Positions 1 to 7,555 of a stretch of 36,088 nucleotides of DNA are shown piece by piece. Every line of letters begins with the position of its first letter. Within the stretch, counting starts at the first letter, position 1. The notes beneath the pieces were generated by a model that was not told the origin of the DNA, searched no databases, and worked only from the letters and a program-made list of their open reading frames with translations. The stretch is from JAAFIP01 sp963775085 (lineage in GTDB: Bacteria > Pseudomonadota > Gammaproteobacteria > Burkholderiales > Burkholderiaceae_C): assembly GCA_963775085.1 (NCBI GenBank), contig CAVZHO010000004.1:1-36088 (forward strand). The letters are read 5' to 3'. The position numbers and the translations under genes are program-made.

Positions 1-796
1 AGCTGCCGCCGTCGATCAAGAGGTTTTGCCCGTTGATGTAGCCGCCATGCACGCTGCAGATAAAGGCGCAGTAGGCACCAAACTCCTCGGGCACGCCCAG
101 GCGTTTGCCCGGTAGCTGGGCGATGCGGGCGGCGCGGATGTCGTCTGCGCTTTTGCCGGTGGCCTTGGCGGCGGCGGCAAAGTTACCGACCAGGCGGTCG
201 GTGTCAAAAATGCCGGGCAGCAGGTTGTTGATGGTCACGCCCTTGGCCGCAATGCTGGAGCGCGCCACGCCCGCCACAAAGCCGGTCAAACCGCTGCGCG
301 CGCCGTTAGACAGCCCCAGAATGTCGATGGGCGACTTCACGGCGCTGGAGGTGATGTTGACGATGCGGCCAAAGCCGCGCGCGGCCATGCCGTCCACCGT
401 GGCTTTGATCAGCTCAATCGGGGTAAGCATGTTGGCATCGATCGCGGCCAGCCAGGCGGCGCGGTCCCAGGTACGAAAATCACCCGTCGGCGGGCCACCG
501 GCGTTGGTGACGACGATGTCGAAGTCTTTGCGCTTTGCAAAGATCTGCGCGCGACCCGCCTCGGTGGTGATGTCTGCCGCAATGGTCACAATCTCTGGGG
601 TTTTTGTGCCGCCAGCCTTTGCAGAGTCTGCGCATGCAGCTCTTAATTTTGCAGCAGAGGCCTCCAGCACCTCGGCACCCCGCGAGACCATGACGACGTT
701 GACACCGTCCAGTGCCAGCGCCCGTGCGCAGCCCCAGCCCAGCCCTTTACTTGCGCCGCCAACCAGGGCCCAACGGCCTGCAATTCCTAGATCCAT
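1..796 (-). CDS. SDR family oxidoreductase (3-oxoacyl-ACP reductase-like), 3' end cut by window edge
   Basis: The minus-strand frame is open from an ATG at 796 to the window edge and ends in a typical SDR C-terminus (NLLIDGGS), so only the last few residues are missing. A Rossmann glycine motif GGASKGLG lies at residues 13-20 and a TNAGGPP segment follows the central region. The start is supported by a GGAGAG ribosome binding site 5-10 bases upstream. The usual YxxxK catalytic pair is absent: the segment where it should be reads LSNGAR, so Ser and Arg stand where Tyr and Lys are expected. That pattern fits the BKR-like SDR subgroup, which naturally lacks the canonical Tyr. Substrate unknown. 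It is divergent from the IclR regulator at 1029, a plausible controller. Confident on family, not on reaction. Confidence 0.88.
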   Translation of the reverse strand, partial: MDLGIAGRWALVGGASKGLGWGCARALALDGVNVVMVSRGAEVLEASAAKLRAACADSAKAGGTKTPEIVTIAADITTEAGRAQIFAKRKDFDIVVTNAGGPPTGDFRTWDRAAWLAAIDANMLTPIELIKATVDGMAARGFGRIVNITSSAVKSPIDILGLSNGARSGLTGFVAGVARSSIAAKGVTINNLLPGIFDTDRLVGNFAAAAKATGKSADDIRAARIAQLPGKRLGVPEEFGAYCAFICSVHGGYINGQNLLIDGGS

Positions 797-1028
797 CAAT
801 GCTCTCCAAAATAAGTAGGTGTGTTTTCGAGCTTACCACCGCACCAGCGCCCTGGCGCATGGCCTTTTACCTAGGGAGTGGTTAAACACGGCTTGCAAAA
901 CTCTTTAAAAACACGAATAATTGTTCACAAAAGAATAAGTGATTCATACAAGAGACAATGCTAACTATTTTTTCTATCTATGTCCTGTTTGCTTGCCTCA
1001 TTGCAGTGTCAGCCCTACCGTGCAGCCC
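797..1028. promoter_or_regulatory. Divergent promoter region between SDR and iclR-type gene
   Basis: This 232-bp AT-richer gap separates two divergent genes and must hold both promoters. It contains an imperfect direct repeat with an 18-bp period: GAATAA at 915-920 followed by TTGTTCAC, and GAATAA at 933-938 followed by GTGATTCA. Such a repeat could be an operator for the adjacent IclR protein, but no experimental consensus is being matched. No good sigma-70 box could be fixed with confidence. Confidence 0.35.
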
Positions 1029-1865
1029 ATGGCCATGACTGAGTCGGCCCCCCAACCCGCGCCCCCCAAGCCGACGACCGGGCCAGAGGCGCGTAGTCGC
1101 TACACCGTCCCCGCCTTGGCGCGTGGCCTGCAATTACTCGGCTACTTTACGCGGGATCAGCGCGAGCTGTCGGGCGCGCACTTGGCCCACGCTACCGGCT
1201 GGCCCCGTGCATCGGTTTTTCGGATGCTGCAAACTTTGGAGCAGGCCGGCTTTATCGAGCGCTGTGGCGAAGGGCCGATCTACCGGCTGGGTATCGGCTC
1301 GTTGCGCCTGGGGTTTGAGTATTTGGCCGGGCAGGAGCTGGCCGAACATGGGCAAGCCATCCTGGAGGCGCTGCGTGACAGTTCGGGGTATTCGGCGCAT
1401 TTGGCCATCCGCGACGGACGCGAGGCCGTGTTTCTGGCCAAAGCGGCCATCAGCAGCACGCAATTTCACTCCATCCAGGTGGGCGCCCGCCTGCCAGTGC
1501 ATTCCACCGCGCTGGGCAGCGTGCTGCTGGGCGGGATGAGTCTGGCCGATATCACACTGCTGTATGCGGGCCAGGCACTCACCCGCTACACCGCCAGCAC
1601 CCCAGCGACGCTGGAGGCACTCAAGGCGCAGGTCGATGCCGACGCGCAGCGCGGCTATGGCATTTGCCAAGGCGGCTTTGAGGCCGGGGTATCGTCCATC
1701 GCTGCGCCGGTGTACGACCGACAGAAAAAAGTCTGCGCAGCCATCAACATCACCATACTGGCCCCCCGTATGGCGCCCACCACGGTACCGGCGCTGATCG
1801 ACCAGGTGCGCCATGCCGCCAGCGCCCTCACCCGGCGCATCAGCCACTTGCCAGCGCCACGCTGA
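1029..1865 (+). CDS. IclR family transcriptional regulator
   Basis: This is a 278-residue protein, the usual size for IclR regulators. It has an N-terminal winged helix-turn-helix (about residues 25-85; ALARGLQLLGYF, then TGWPRASVFRMLQTLEQAGF) and a C-terminal IclR effector domain carrying HSTALGSVLL and GVSSIAAPVYD. The frame is open back to a GTG at 939, but the first 30 residues are Cys/aromatic-rich and unlike the family, so I start at ATG 1029; ATG 1035 is equally possible. No strong ribosome binding site precedes either. The divergent SDR gene suggests it controls that gene and perhaps a catabolic operon beyond the window. Effector unknown. Confidence 0.9.
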   Translation: MAMTESAPQPAPPKPTTGPEARSRYTVPALARGLQLLGYFTRDQRELSGAHLAHATGWPRASVFRMLQTLEQAGFIERCGEGPIYRLGIGSLRLGFEYLAGQELAEHGQAILEALRDSSGYSAHLAIRDGREAVFLAKAAISSTQFHSIQVGARLPVHSTALGSVLLGGMSLADITLLYAGQALTRYTASTPATLEALKAQVDADAQRGYGICQGGFEAGVSSIAAPVYDRQKKVCAAINITILAPRMAPTTVPALIDQVRHAASALTRRISHLPAPR

Positions 1866-1932
1866 GCCCATTGCTGACTTCAAACCTGCGCGTTTACGGT
1901 TAAATCATCGCCTTCAACGGGAATTTCCAGGT

Positions 1933-1953
1933 ACTTTTCTTTGCGAGAAAAGT
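1933..1953. promoter_or_regulatory. Perfect 8-bp inverted repeat upstream of the cNMP-domain gene
   Basis: ACTTTTCT (1933-1940), a TTGCG spacer, then AGAAAAGT (1946-1953) form a perfect inverted repeat. It abuts the candidate -35 box TTGCAT at 1953-1958. There is no following T-run, so an operator is more likely than a terminator for the IclR gene. Confidence 0.45.
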
Positions 1954-1981
1954 TGCATTCAAGGGTAGCCCATGCAATAAT
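1953..1981 (+). promoter_or_regulatory. Candidate sigma-70 promoter, leaderless start
   Basis: TTGCAT at 1953-1958 and AATAAT at 1976-1981 are separated by 17 bp. Transcription would begin about 6-8 bp after the -10 box, on or next to the ATG at 1988. No Shine-Dalgarno sequence lies before that ATG, which agrees with a leaderless transcript. Confidence 0.45.
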
Positions 1982-1987
1982 TTAAGC

Positions 1988-2677
1988 ATGATTAAAAGTG
2001 ATGGCCCCGGAAGCAGTTTTAGCCCGTTAAACCCCAACGACCGCGTGATTGCCAAACGCAACCCTGGCGGCAATGGCTTTGGCGAGAGTGCGTTTGCACC
2101 CAGTACCTTTGGTAACAGTACGTTTGGCCACAGTGACTTTGCCAACAGCACCCATGGCAACAGCACGGGTTTTGGCCCCAGCGGCATTGTGCCCAGCGCC
2201 ACTCCGGGCATGCCCCAGTCGGTGATGGGTTTGATCCAGGCCATGCACACCAATAACAGCATTGACACCATCAAGCTCACGCTGGGTGTGGCGCAGTGGC
2301 AGATTCTGTCGGGCTATCTGCAAGGTTTCACCATGGAAGACAACCAGGTACTGATCGAGCAGGGCTCCAAAGACACCACCGTGTATTTGGTGGAGTCGGG
2401 CACCTTGGGGGTGATCCATCTGAATGAAAGGGGCGAGGTACAGCAAACCGCTGTGGGCGCAGGCTCCTGCGTGGGTGAGGGCTCTTTCTTCTCGCGCATT
2501 CCGCGGGTGGCGACGGTGCAGGCCTCCAGCCGTTGCAAACTGTGGTCCATCAACCCGATGCGTTTTACCGAGCTGTCCAACCGCCATGCCGCTGTGGCGC
2601 TGCCCTTGGTGATGGCCATGGGCTCCGTGATGGCTCGCCGTTTGAGCAATCGGGCCAAGCGCGGCGCTGTGACCTGA
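1988..2677 (+). CDS. Cyclic nucleotide-binding (Crp-type) domain protein with pentapeptide-repeat N-terminus
   Basis: A 229-residue protein. Residues about 100-215 form a cNMP-binding/double-stranded beta-helix domain: YLQGFTMEDNQVLIEQGSKD, VYLVESGTLGVIHL, GSCVGEGSFFSRIPRVATVQA. The GEGSFFSR segment resembles the phosphate-binding cassette (GE...RxA). No helix-turn-helix follows; the C-terminus is a short basic tail (ARRLSNRAKRG), so this is not a standard Crp activator. Residues 31-60 are six 5-residue repeats near [F/H]-[G/A]-x-S-x, encoded by six 15-bp units at 2078-2167. A role as stand-alone cAMP/c-di-GMP sensor or adaptor is inference. Convergent with topB. Confidence 0.8.
   Translation: MIKSDGPGSSFSPLNPNDRVIAKRNPGGNGFGESAFAPSTFGNSTFGHSDFANSTHGNSTGFGPSGIVPSATPGMPQSVMGLIQAMHTNNSIDTIKLTLGVAQWQILSGYLQGFTMEDNQVLIEQGSKDTTVYLVESGTLGVIHLNERGEVQQTAVGAGSCVGEGSFFSRIPRVATVQASSRCKLWSINPMRFTELSNRHAAVALPLVMAMGSVMARRLSNRAKRGAVT
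2078..2167 (+). repeat. Six tandem 15-bp units encoding FGNST-like pentapeptides
   Basis: Six consecutive 15-bp units begin with TTT (the last with CAT) and share the pattern TTTGGCAACAGTACG. Differences are mostly at codon third positions or in codons two and three, so the array has diverged under some coding constraint. It lies wholly inside the cNMP-domain gene. Confidence 0.8.
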
Positions 2678-2714
2678 ACTGGCCCCTGCGGCATGGCTGG
2701 GTAGCCATTTTACC

Positions 2715-2774
2715 CATAAAAACAAGCGGTAGTCCCTGTCGACAGGACGTTTTCAGCTATAAATTACATAGCGC
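2715..2774 (-). repeat. Dual-hairpin dispersed repeat, copy 1 (reverse orientation)
   Basis: Read on the minus strand this copy starts GCGCTAT, then TTTATAGCTG, ACGTCCTGTCGACAGGGACTA, and a T-rich tail. The second hairpin here is an almost perfect palindrome (CCTGTCGACAGG, containing a SalI-type GTCGAC centre). It fills the gap between the convergent cNMP-domain gene and topB, where it could also act as a bidirectional terminator. Confidence 0.8.
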
Positions 2775-2844
2775 ATACGGTCTGTTCGCGTATCGATCAA
2801 GGGCGTGCCAGCGCTGCCGCCGGCACCCACTCTAGCGCTAAGAC

Positions 2845-5800
2845 TCAGGCCAGGTGCTTGCCCACAATCCCGGCAATCTCAAACATCGTCACCTGCGCCT
2901 TGCCAAACACGGGGAGCAGCTTGGCATCGGCGTTGATGCTGCGCTTGTCTTTGGCGTCTTGCAGGTTGTGGGCCTTGATGTAGTCCCACAGTTTTTTCAC
3001 CACCTGCGAGCGCGCAACCGGTTCGGCCCCAATCACGGCCGCCAGGGCGGCGCTGGGCGTGGAGCCGGTGGCAGGTGCGGCGCGCGGTTTGCGCGGTGCT
3101 AACGTCTTGGCAGGGGCCTTCTTGGCGGCTACTTTGCTGGCGGGTTTGGCACCTGCCTTGGCAGACTTGGCCGCCGCTTTGGCGGCTGCCGTGCCGGTTT
3201 TAGCCGTTGCTTTTTTGGCCACGGGTGCGCCCGCCGCCGTTTTGCGCGGTGGGAACTTGCTGGTGCGCGGCTCAAACTCAAAGCCGACTTTGTTCTCTTC
3301 CTTGTTCCAGGACAAAAAGGCCTTGAAACTGCGGCGGGTGCGCATACTGACAAACTTGTCCAGCAAATCGGTCTTGCCGGTCTCTAGCAGTTTGGTCATT
3401 TGCTCACGCTCCACGGGTTGCTGCAAGATGACCTGGCCGCTCTTGAAGTCGCAACTGGGTGTGGGTTGCGCGTCAGTGGGTACTGACTTCTCGCACACAT
3501 AGCTCTTGCCAAACTCCACCACTGGGCTGCCGCATTTGGGGCAAGCACCGAGCGACACCTTGCCCGACAGATCGACAATCTCGCCCGACTCGGCGGCCTT
3601 GGCATCTTCGCCAAAGTCGAATTCGAGCTTCCAGTTCTTCTCTTCCTCGTTGTATTTGAGGGCGATCTCGGCGACAAAGGGCCAGCCCGCTTTGGAGCGG
3701 AAACCCTCCAATGGGCCGATCTTTTTGTTCAGGATGAACTGCTCTACCTCGGCGGGCTCGAAAGTGCGGCCCGCAGGGGTTTTGCCAAAGCTGAAACCGC
3801 AGCCCTCGGCAGCGCCTGCTTTCCCGGTACAGGTGTAGCGGCGGTAGTTTTCTTTGACGATCCCGCCGCAGTTGGGGCAGGGCGTGGTGAGGGTGGCGTA
3901 GTCGCCGGGCACGGTGTCGCGGTCGTATTCCTTGGCTTTTTTGACGATTTTTTCCGTCATGGCGTTGATCTCGGCCATGAAGGTTTCGCGGCTCATTTGG
4001 CCCTTTTCCATCAGCGCCAGCTTGTGCTCCCACTCGCCGGTCAGCTCGGGCGTGGACAATTCTTCTACGCCCAGTCCGCGCAAGAGCGTCATGAGCTGGA
4101 AGGCCTTGGCGGTAGGGATCAGCTCGCGGCCTTCGCGCAGAATGTATTTCTCGTTGATCAAACCTTCAATCGTGGCGGCGCGGGTGGCGGGTGTGCCCAG
4201 GCCTTTTTCCTGCATGGCTTCGCGCAGCTCGTCGTCTTCCACCAGCTTGCCTGCGCCTTCCATCGCGCCCAGCAGCGTGGCTTCGGAGTAGCGGGCGGGC
4301 GGGCGGGTTTTGAGCGCTTTGCTTTCGATGCTTTCGTTTTTCACCAATTCGCCGGGCTTCACGGCCACCAGTTGCTGGCCTTTTTCGCCCTCTTTCGCGT
4401 CGGTGACTTCGTCGGCGGCTTCCTTGCCGTAAATCGCCAACCAACCCGGCTTGACCAGCACCTTGCCTTCGGTTTTGAAAGCGTGATTGCTATATGCCCC
4501 CACGCTCTGCGCTGACGCGTCGCCGCTGCCCCCCGAGGGGGCCGTGCCTTGCTTGGGGCTGCCCGGCGCTGCGGCGACAGTAGTAATGCGCGTCGTCACC
4601 TGGTATTCTGCGCTGGGGTAAAACACCGCCATGAAGCGGCGCACCACCAGGGTGTACAGTTTGTGCTCTGCTTCCGATAGCCCGCTGGGCGCTTGCAGCG
4701 TGGGGATAATGGCGAAGTGGTCGCTCACCTTGGTGTTGTCGAAGATGCGCTTGCTGGGCTTGATGTAGCCGTTTTTAATCGCCAGTGCGGCATGCGGCTC
4801 CAGGTGTTTATGGCCGCTGTCGGCCAGCATCTCGAAGGTCTTTTTCACCACTGGCAGGTAGTCTTCCGGCAGCGCGCGCGAGTCGGTACGCGGGTAGGTC
4901 AGGGCCTTGTGGCGCTCGTACAGGGACTGGGCAATTTGCAGGGTGGTCTTGGCAGAAAAGCCAAACTTGCCGTTGGCCTCGCGTTGCAGGCTGGTCAAGT
5001 CGAACAGCAGGGGCGAGGCTTGGGTGGTGGGCTTGCTCTCTTCCGTGACGGTGGCGGGCTTGCCTTTGACGGCATCGACAATCGCCTGCGCATCGCGCTC
5101 ATGCCACAGGCGGTCGGCCTTGGCCTCAGCATCCTCGCCCTTCTTCCACTTCGGGTCAAACCATTTGGCAGGGTAATCGCCTGCCTCGCTCAAGAAGCTG
5201 GCGTGGATCTCCCAGTAGTCGCGAAAGACGTGTTTGCGGATCTGCTCTTCGCGCTCCACCATCACGGCAAGCGTAGGCGTTTGCACGCGGCCCACGGTGG
5301 TGAGGAAGAAGCCGCCATCGCGTGAGTTAAACGCCGTCATGGCGCGGGTGCCGTTGATGCCGACCAGCCAGTCGGCCTCTGAGCGGCTGCGCGCGGCGTC
5401 GGCCAGCGGCAGCATCTGCTTGTCTGTGCGCAGGGTGTCAAAGCCGTCGCGGATGGCCTGCGGGGTCATGCTTTGCAGCCACAGGCGGGTAATCGGCTTG
5501 CCCAGCGGTACATACTTGCCGCCCTTGTTGCCACCGGCGTACTGCTCGATCAGGCGGAAGATCAGCTCGCCCTCACGCCCCGCGTCGCAGGCATTGACGA
5601 TATTGCCCACGTCTTTGCGCTTGGCCAGCTTGACCACCGCATTCAGGCGCGTCTTGGTTTTGTCCACCGGCTTCAAGTCAAAGTACGGCGGGATGACCGG
5701 CAGATTGGCAAAGCTCCACTTGCCGCGCTTCACGTCAAACTCTTCCGGGGCCTGGATCTCGACCAGGTGGCCCACAGCCGAGCTGACGATGTGCGTGTCG

Positions 5801-5907
5801 CTCTCAAAATACTCGTCGTGTTTTTCGAACTTACCCACATTGGGGGTCAAGGCACGCACGATGTCTTGCGCCACGGAGGGCTTTTCGGCAATGATTAAAG
5901 TTTTCAT
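2845..5907 (-). CDS. topB: DNA topoisomerase III with H1-like tail and C-terminal SWIB domain
   Basis: This type IA topoisomerase decatenates DNA by single-strand passage. The N-terminal Toprim domain begins MKTLIIAEKPSVAQDI and carries NACDAGREGELIFR (about residues 105-120); the catalytic tyrosine is in TYPRTDSR (near residue 338). Two Cys4-type zinc ribbons follow (CPNCGG and CPKCGS). Residues about 887-948 are an Ala/Lys/Pro-rich tail like histone H1, and the last 70 residues form a SWIB/MDM2-like domain (SQVVKKLWDYIKAHNL to the end). At 1020 residues it is longer than E. coli TopB (about 650). An extra segment of about 30 residues is encoded at 4486-4575. I start at the second Met (5907), giving the family N-terminus; ATG 5913 is possible. 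Divergent from the SET gene. Confidence 0.96.
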   Translation of the reverse strand: MKTLIIAEKPSVAQDIVRALTPNVGKFEKHDEYFESDTHIVSSAVGHLVEIQAPEEFDVKRGKWSFANLPVIPPYFDLKPVDKTKTRLNAVVKLAKRKDVGNIVNACDAGREGELIFRLIEQYAGGNKGGKYVPLGKPITRLWLQSMTPQAIRDGFDTLRTDKQMLPLADAARSRSEADWLVGINGTRAMTAFNSRDGGFFLTTVGRVQTPTLAVMVEREEQIRKHVFRDYWEIHASFLSEAGDYPAKWFDPKWKKGEDAEAKADRLWHERDAQAIVDAVKGKPATVTEESKPTTQASPLLFDLTSLQREANGKFGFSAKTTLQIAQSLYERHKALTYPRTDSRALPEDYLPVVKKTFEMLADSGHKHLEPHAALAIKNGYIKPSKRIFDNTKVSDHFAIIPTLQAPSGLSEAEHKLYTLVVRRFMAVFYPSAEYQVTTRITTVAAAPGSPKQGTAPSGGSGDASAQSVGAYSNHAFKTEGKVLVKPGWLAIYGKEAADEVTDAKEGEKGQQLVAVKPGELVKNESIESKALKTRPPARYSEATLLGAMEGAGKLVEDDELREAMQEKGLGTPATRAATIEGLINEKYILREGRELIPTAKAFQLMTLLRGLGVEELSTPELTGEWEHKLALMEKGQMSRETFMAEINAMTEKIVKKAKEYDRDTVPGDYATLTTPCPNCGGIVKENYRRYTCTGKAGAAEGCGFSFGKTPAGRTFEPAEVEQFILNKKIGPLEGFRSKAGWPFVAEIALKYNEEEKNWKLEFDFGEDAKAAESGEIVDLSGKVSLGACPKCGSPVVEFGKSYVCEKSVPTDAQPTPSCDFKSGQVILQQPVEREQMTKLLETGKTDLLDKFVSMRTRRSFKAFLSWNKEENKVGFEFEPRTSKFPPRKTAAGAPVAKKATAKTGTAAAKAAAKSAKAGAKPASKVAAKKAPAKTLAPRKPRAAPATGSTPSAALAAVIGAEPVARSQVVKKLWDYIKAHNLQDAKDKRSINADAKLLPVFGKAQVTMFEIAGIVGKHLA
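3064..3249 (-). repeat. Low-complexity Lys/Ala/Pro-rich segment in topB
   Basis: This stretch encodes about 62 residues made almost only of Ala, Lys, Pro, Thr and Gly, with repeated AAK, AKKA and KPA words like those of bacterial H1-type histones. It links the zinc-ribbon region to the SWIB domain and is probably a disordered DNA-binding linker. Confidence 0.75.
4486..4575. repeat. GC-rich repeat insertion within topB (GCCCCCCGAGGGGGC type)
   Basis: The segment holds the palindrome GCCCCCCGAGGGGGC (4528-4542) followed by GCTTGGGGCTGCCCGGC. I recognise this as a widespread intergenic repeat of Comamonadaceae genomes. Here it is translated in frame as about 30 residues rich in Gly, Ser, Ala and Pro (PGSPKQGTAPSGGSG), between TTRITTVA and HAFKTEGKVLV, segments that I expect to be nearly adjacent in related TopB proteins. 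Confidence 0.7.
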
Positions 5908-5955
5908 ATCCACATTCTCGCTCTAATTACATAGCACCCACTACAATGCAGGTCT

Positions 5956-6006
5956 CGCGCACGCACATGCGCGCACACGCAGGCGCACGCGCACACGCGC
6001 GCACGC
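5956..6006. repeat. Alternating purine-pyrimidine (CG/CA) tract, potential Z-DNA
   Basis: Bases 5956-5981 (26 bp) and 5983-6006 (24 bp) are strictly alternating pyrimidine-purine, mostly CG and CA steps, with one phase break at 5982. The tract lies in the 130-bp divergent promoter region between topB and the SET gene, just after a TACAAT -10-like box at 5942-5947. Confidence 0.75.
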
Positions 6007-6037
6007 CCATGATTCACCATACCAAATTTTTCGGGCC

Positions 6038-6655
6038 ATGCCAAAAACCTCGCCAAAAGCTGAAAAAATCAGCCACAACAACAAGACCTCCAAAACACTC
6101 AGCAAGAGCGACAAGGATGCCACAGAGAAGGCGCTGCACAAAGTGCTGGCCAAGGCCCAGAAGCTGGCCAAACGCAAGGCCCGGCTCGATGCCCTGGTGC
6201 CGCCCGGGGACTTCATCAAAACCCGCAAATCCGGCGTGCACGGCAAAGGCATGTTTGCCATTGCCCCTATCGCTGAGGGCCAGCACCTGATCGAATACAT
6301 CGGCGAACGCATTGAGTGGAAGGAGGCCCTGCGCCGCCACCCGCATGACCCCAAGCAGCCTAACCACACGTTCTACTTCTCGCTGGAAGATGGCCGCTGC
6401 ATCGATGCCAAGGTCGGCGGCAACGACAGCCGATGGATCAACCACAGCTGCAAGCCCAATTGCGAAGCCGACGAAACCCACGGCCGGGTGTTCATCAAAG
6501 CCCTGCGCAATATTGAAAAAGGCGAAGAGCTGTTTTATAGCTACGGCCTGGTGATCGACGAAAAATACACCAAAAAACTCAAGGCCGAGTACGCCTGTTG
6601 GTGCGGCGCGCCCAAGTGCCGTGGCACCATGCTGGCACCCAAAAAGAAGGACTGA
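6038..6655 (+). CDS. SET domain protein-lysine N-methyltransferase
   Basis: A 205-residue protein predicted to transfer methyl groups from S-adenosylmethionine to lysine side chains. The first 55 residues are highly basic (many Lys, few acidic). The SET domain spans about residues 60-180: SGVHGKGMFAIAPIAEG, the SAM/catalytic motif RWINHSCKPNCEA, and GEELFYSYGL, whose Tyr matches the catalytic position. A post-SET zinc cluster follows, CWCGAPKCRGTM. All key residues are present, so it should be active. Its stop overlaps the birA start (TGATG). It is divergent from topB, whose product carries an H1-like Lys/Ala tail, a possible substrate (inference). Acquisition from eukaryotes is often suggested for such genes but cannot be shown here. 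Confidence 0.93.
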   Translation: MPKTSPKAEKISHNNKTSKTLSKSDKDATEKALHKVLAKAQKLAKRKARLDALVPPGDFIKTRKSGVHGKGMFAIAPIAEGQHLIEYIGERIEWKEALRRHPHDPKQPNHTFYFSLEDGRCIDAKVGGNDSRWINHSCKPNCEADETHGRVFIKALRNIEKGEELFYSYGLVIDEKYTKKLKAEYACWCGAPKCRGTMLAPKKKD

Positions 6656-7518
6656 TGTTGCAGCACGGCTTGTTCGGCAGTGCTGAAACCATCTGGCAAG
6701 CCGCCATGGCGCTGCAAGAGAGTGCTCTGGCGGGGTTTAGCGTCGAGATACTGCCCGAGATTGACTCCACCAACACCGAGCTGATGCGCCGCGCCCGCGC
6801 GGGCCGCAGCGAGCCAACCCTGCTGGTGGCGCAGCTGCAAACCGCCGGCAAGGGCCGCCTGGGCAGACCGTGGCACAGTAGCGCTGCGCAGACCCCGGCT
6901 GCACCATCTGCGGCTGCGCCATCTGCGGCTGCCAGCGCTTCTCTTACCTTTTCCATCGGCCTTGCGCTGGAGCCCCAAGCCTGGGATGGTCTGTCCTTGG
7001 CCGTAGGGGTGAGTGTGGCCGAAAGCCTGCACCCGGAGATCCAGCTCAAATGGCCCAACGACCTGTGGTGGCAAGGCCGCAAGCTGGCGGGCATCTTGAT
7101 AGAAACCGTCAGTATCGGCGCGCAGCGCTACGCGGTGGTCGGCATAGGCATCAACATTGCGCCCCGGCCCGCTGCCGGTCTGTCAACGCCTCCTGCCTGG
7201 CTACAGGAATTGGAGTCCAGCATCAGTGATGCACAAGCCCTGCAGCGCATCGCCGCACCCTTGCTGCGCGATCTGCTGCTGTTTGAGCGCCTGGGCTTTG
7301 CGCCCTTTGCAGCGCGCTTTGCCGTCCGTGACGCGTTGCGTGGGCGTCATGTCGCTGTAATCGAGCCGCCGAAAGCCCCAGCTAGCCCCCATGGCGACCT
7401 GCACGGCACGGCGCAGGGGGTCGATGGCCAAGGCGCACTGCTGCTGCAAACGGCAGCGGGCGTGCAACGTATCCACAGCAGCGAGGTCAGCATTCGCCCC
7501 CTGCTGGGGGGTGGTTGA
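6655..7518 (+). CDS. birA: Biotin--[acetyl-CoA-carboxylase] ligase
   Basis: The enzyme makes biotinyl-AMP and attaches biotin to the carboxyl carrier protein of acetyl-CoA carboxylase. Seen: STNTELMRRA, the biotinyl-AMP loop QTAGKGRLGRPWHS, LKWPNDLWW, KLAGILIE and GIGINIA, then a C-terminal SH3-like domain. At 287 residues and without an N-terminal helix-turn-helix it is the monofunctional class and cannot act as a biotin-operon repressor. Just after the GRLGRPW loop there is an Ala/Pro/Ser-rich insertion from a small duplication (two 15-bp GCACCATCTGCGGCT-like units near 6900-6930). The ATG overlaps the SET stop codon, so translation is probably coupled; a SPOR gene follows after 37 bp. In relatives a type III pantothenate kinase gene often adjoins birA; none is seen here. 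Confidence 0.93.
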   Translation: MLQHGLFGSAETIWQAAMALQESALAGFSVEILPEIDSTNTELMRRARAGRSEPTLLVAQLQTAGKGRLGRPWHSSAAQTPAAPSAAAPSAAASASLTFSIGLALEPQAWDGLSLAVGVSVAESLHPEIQLKWPNDLWWQGRKLAGILIETVSIGAQRYAVVGIGINIAPRPAAGLSTPPAWLQELESSISDAQALQRIAAPLLRDLLLFERLGFAPFAARFAVRDALRGRHVAVIEPPKAPASPHGDLHGTAQGVDGQGALLLQTAAGVQRIHSSEVSIRPLLGGG

Positions 7519-7555
7519 ATCTGCCGGCACCAAGGGCTACTAAAATATTCCAACC

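Noticed and set aside
105..818. A long plus-strand open frame of 237 codons
   Set aside because: It lies antisense to the SDR gene, whose protein has clear SDR motifs; the plus-strand product is low complexity and has no family features.
1134..1883. A 249-codon minus-strand open frame
   Set aside because: It is antisense to the IclR gene, whose HTH and effector domains are intact.
6890..6935. Possible dispersed repeat inside birA
   Set aside because: It is only a local duplication of a 15-bp Ala/Pro/Ser-coding unit and matches neither of the dispersed families.
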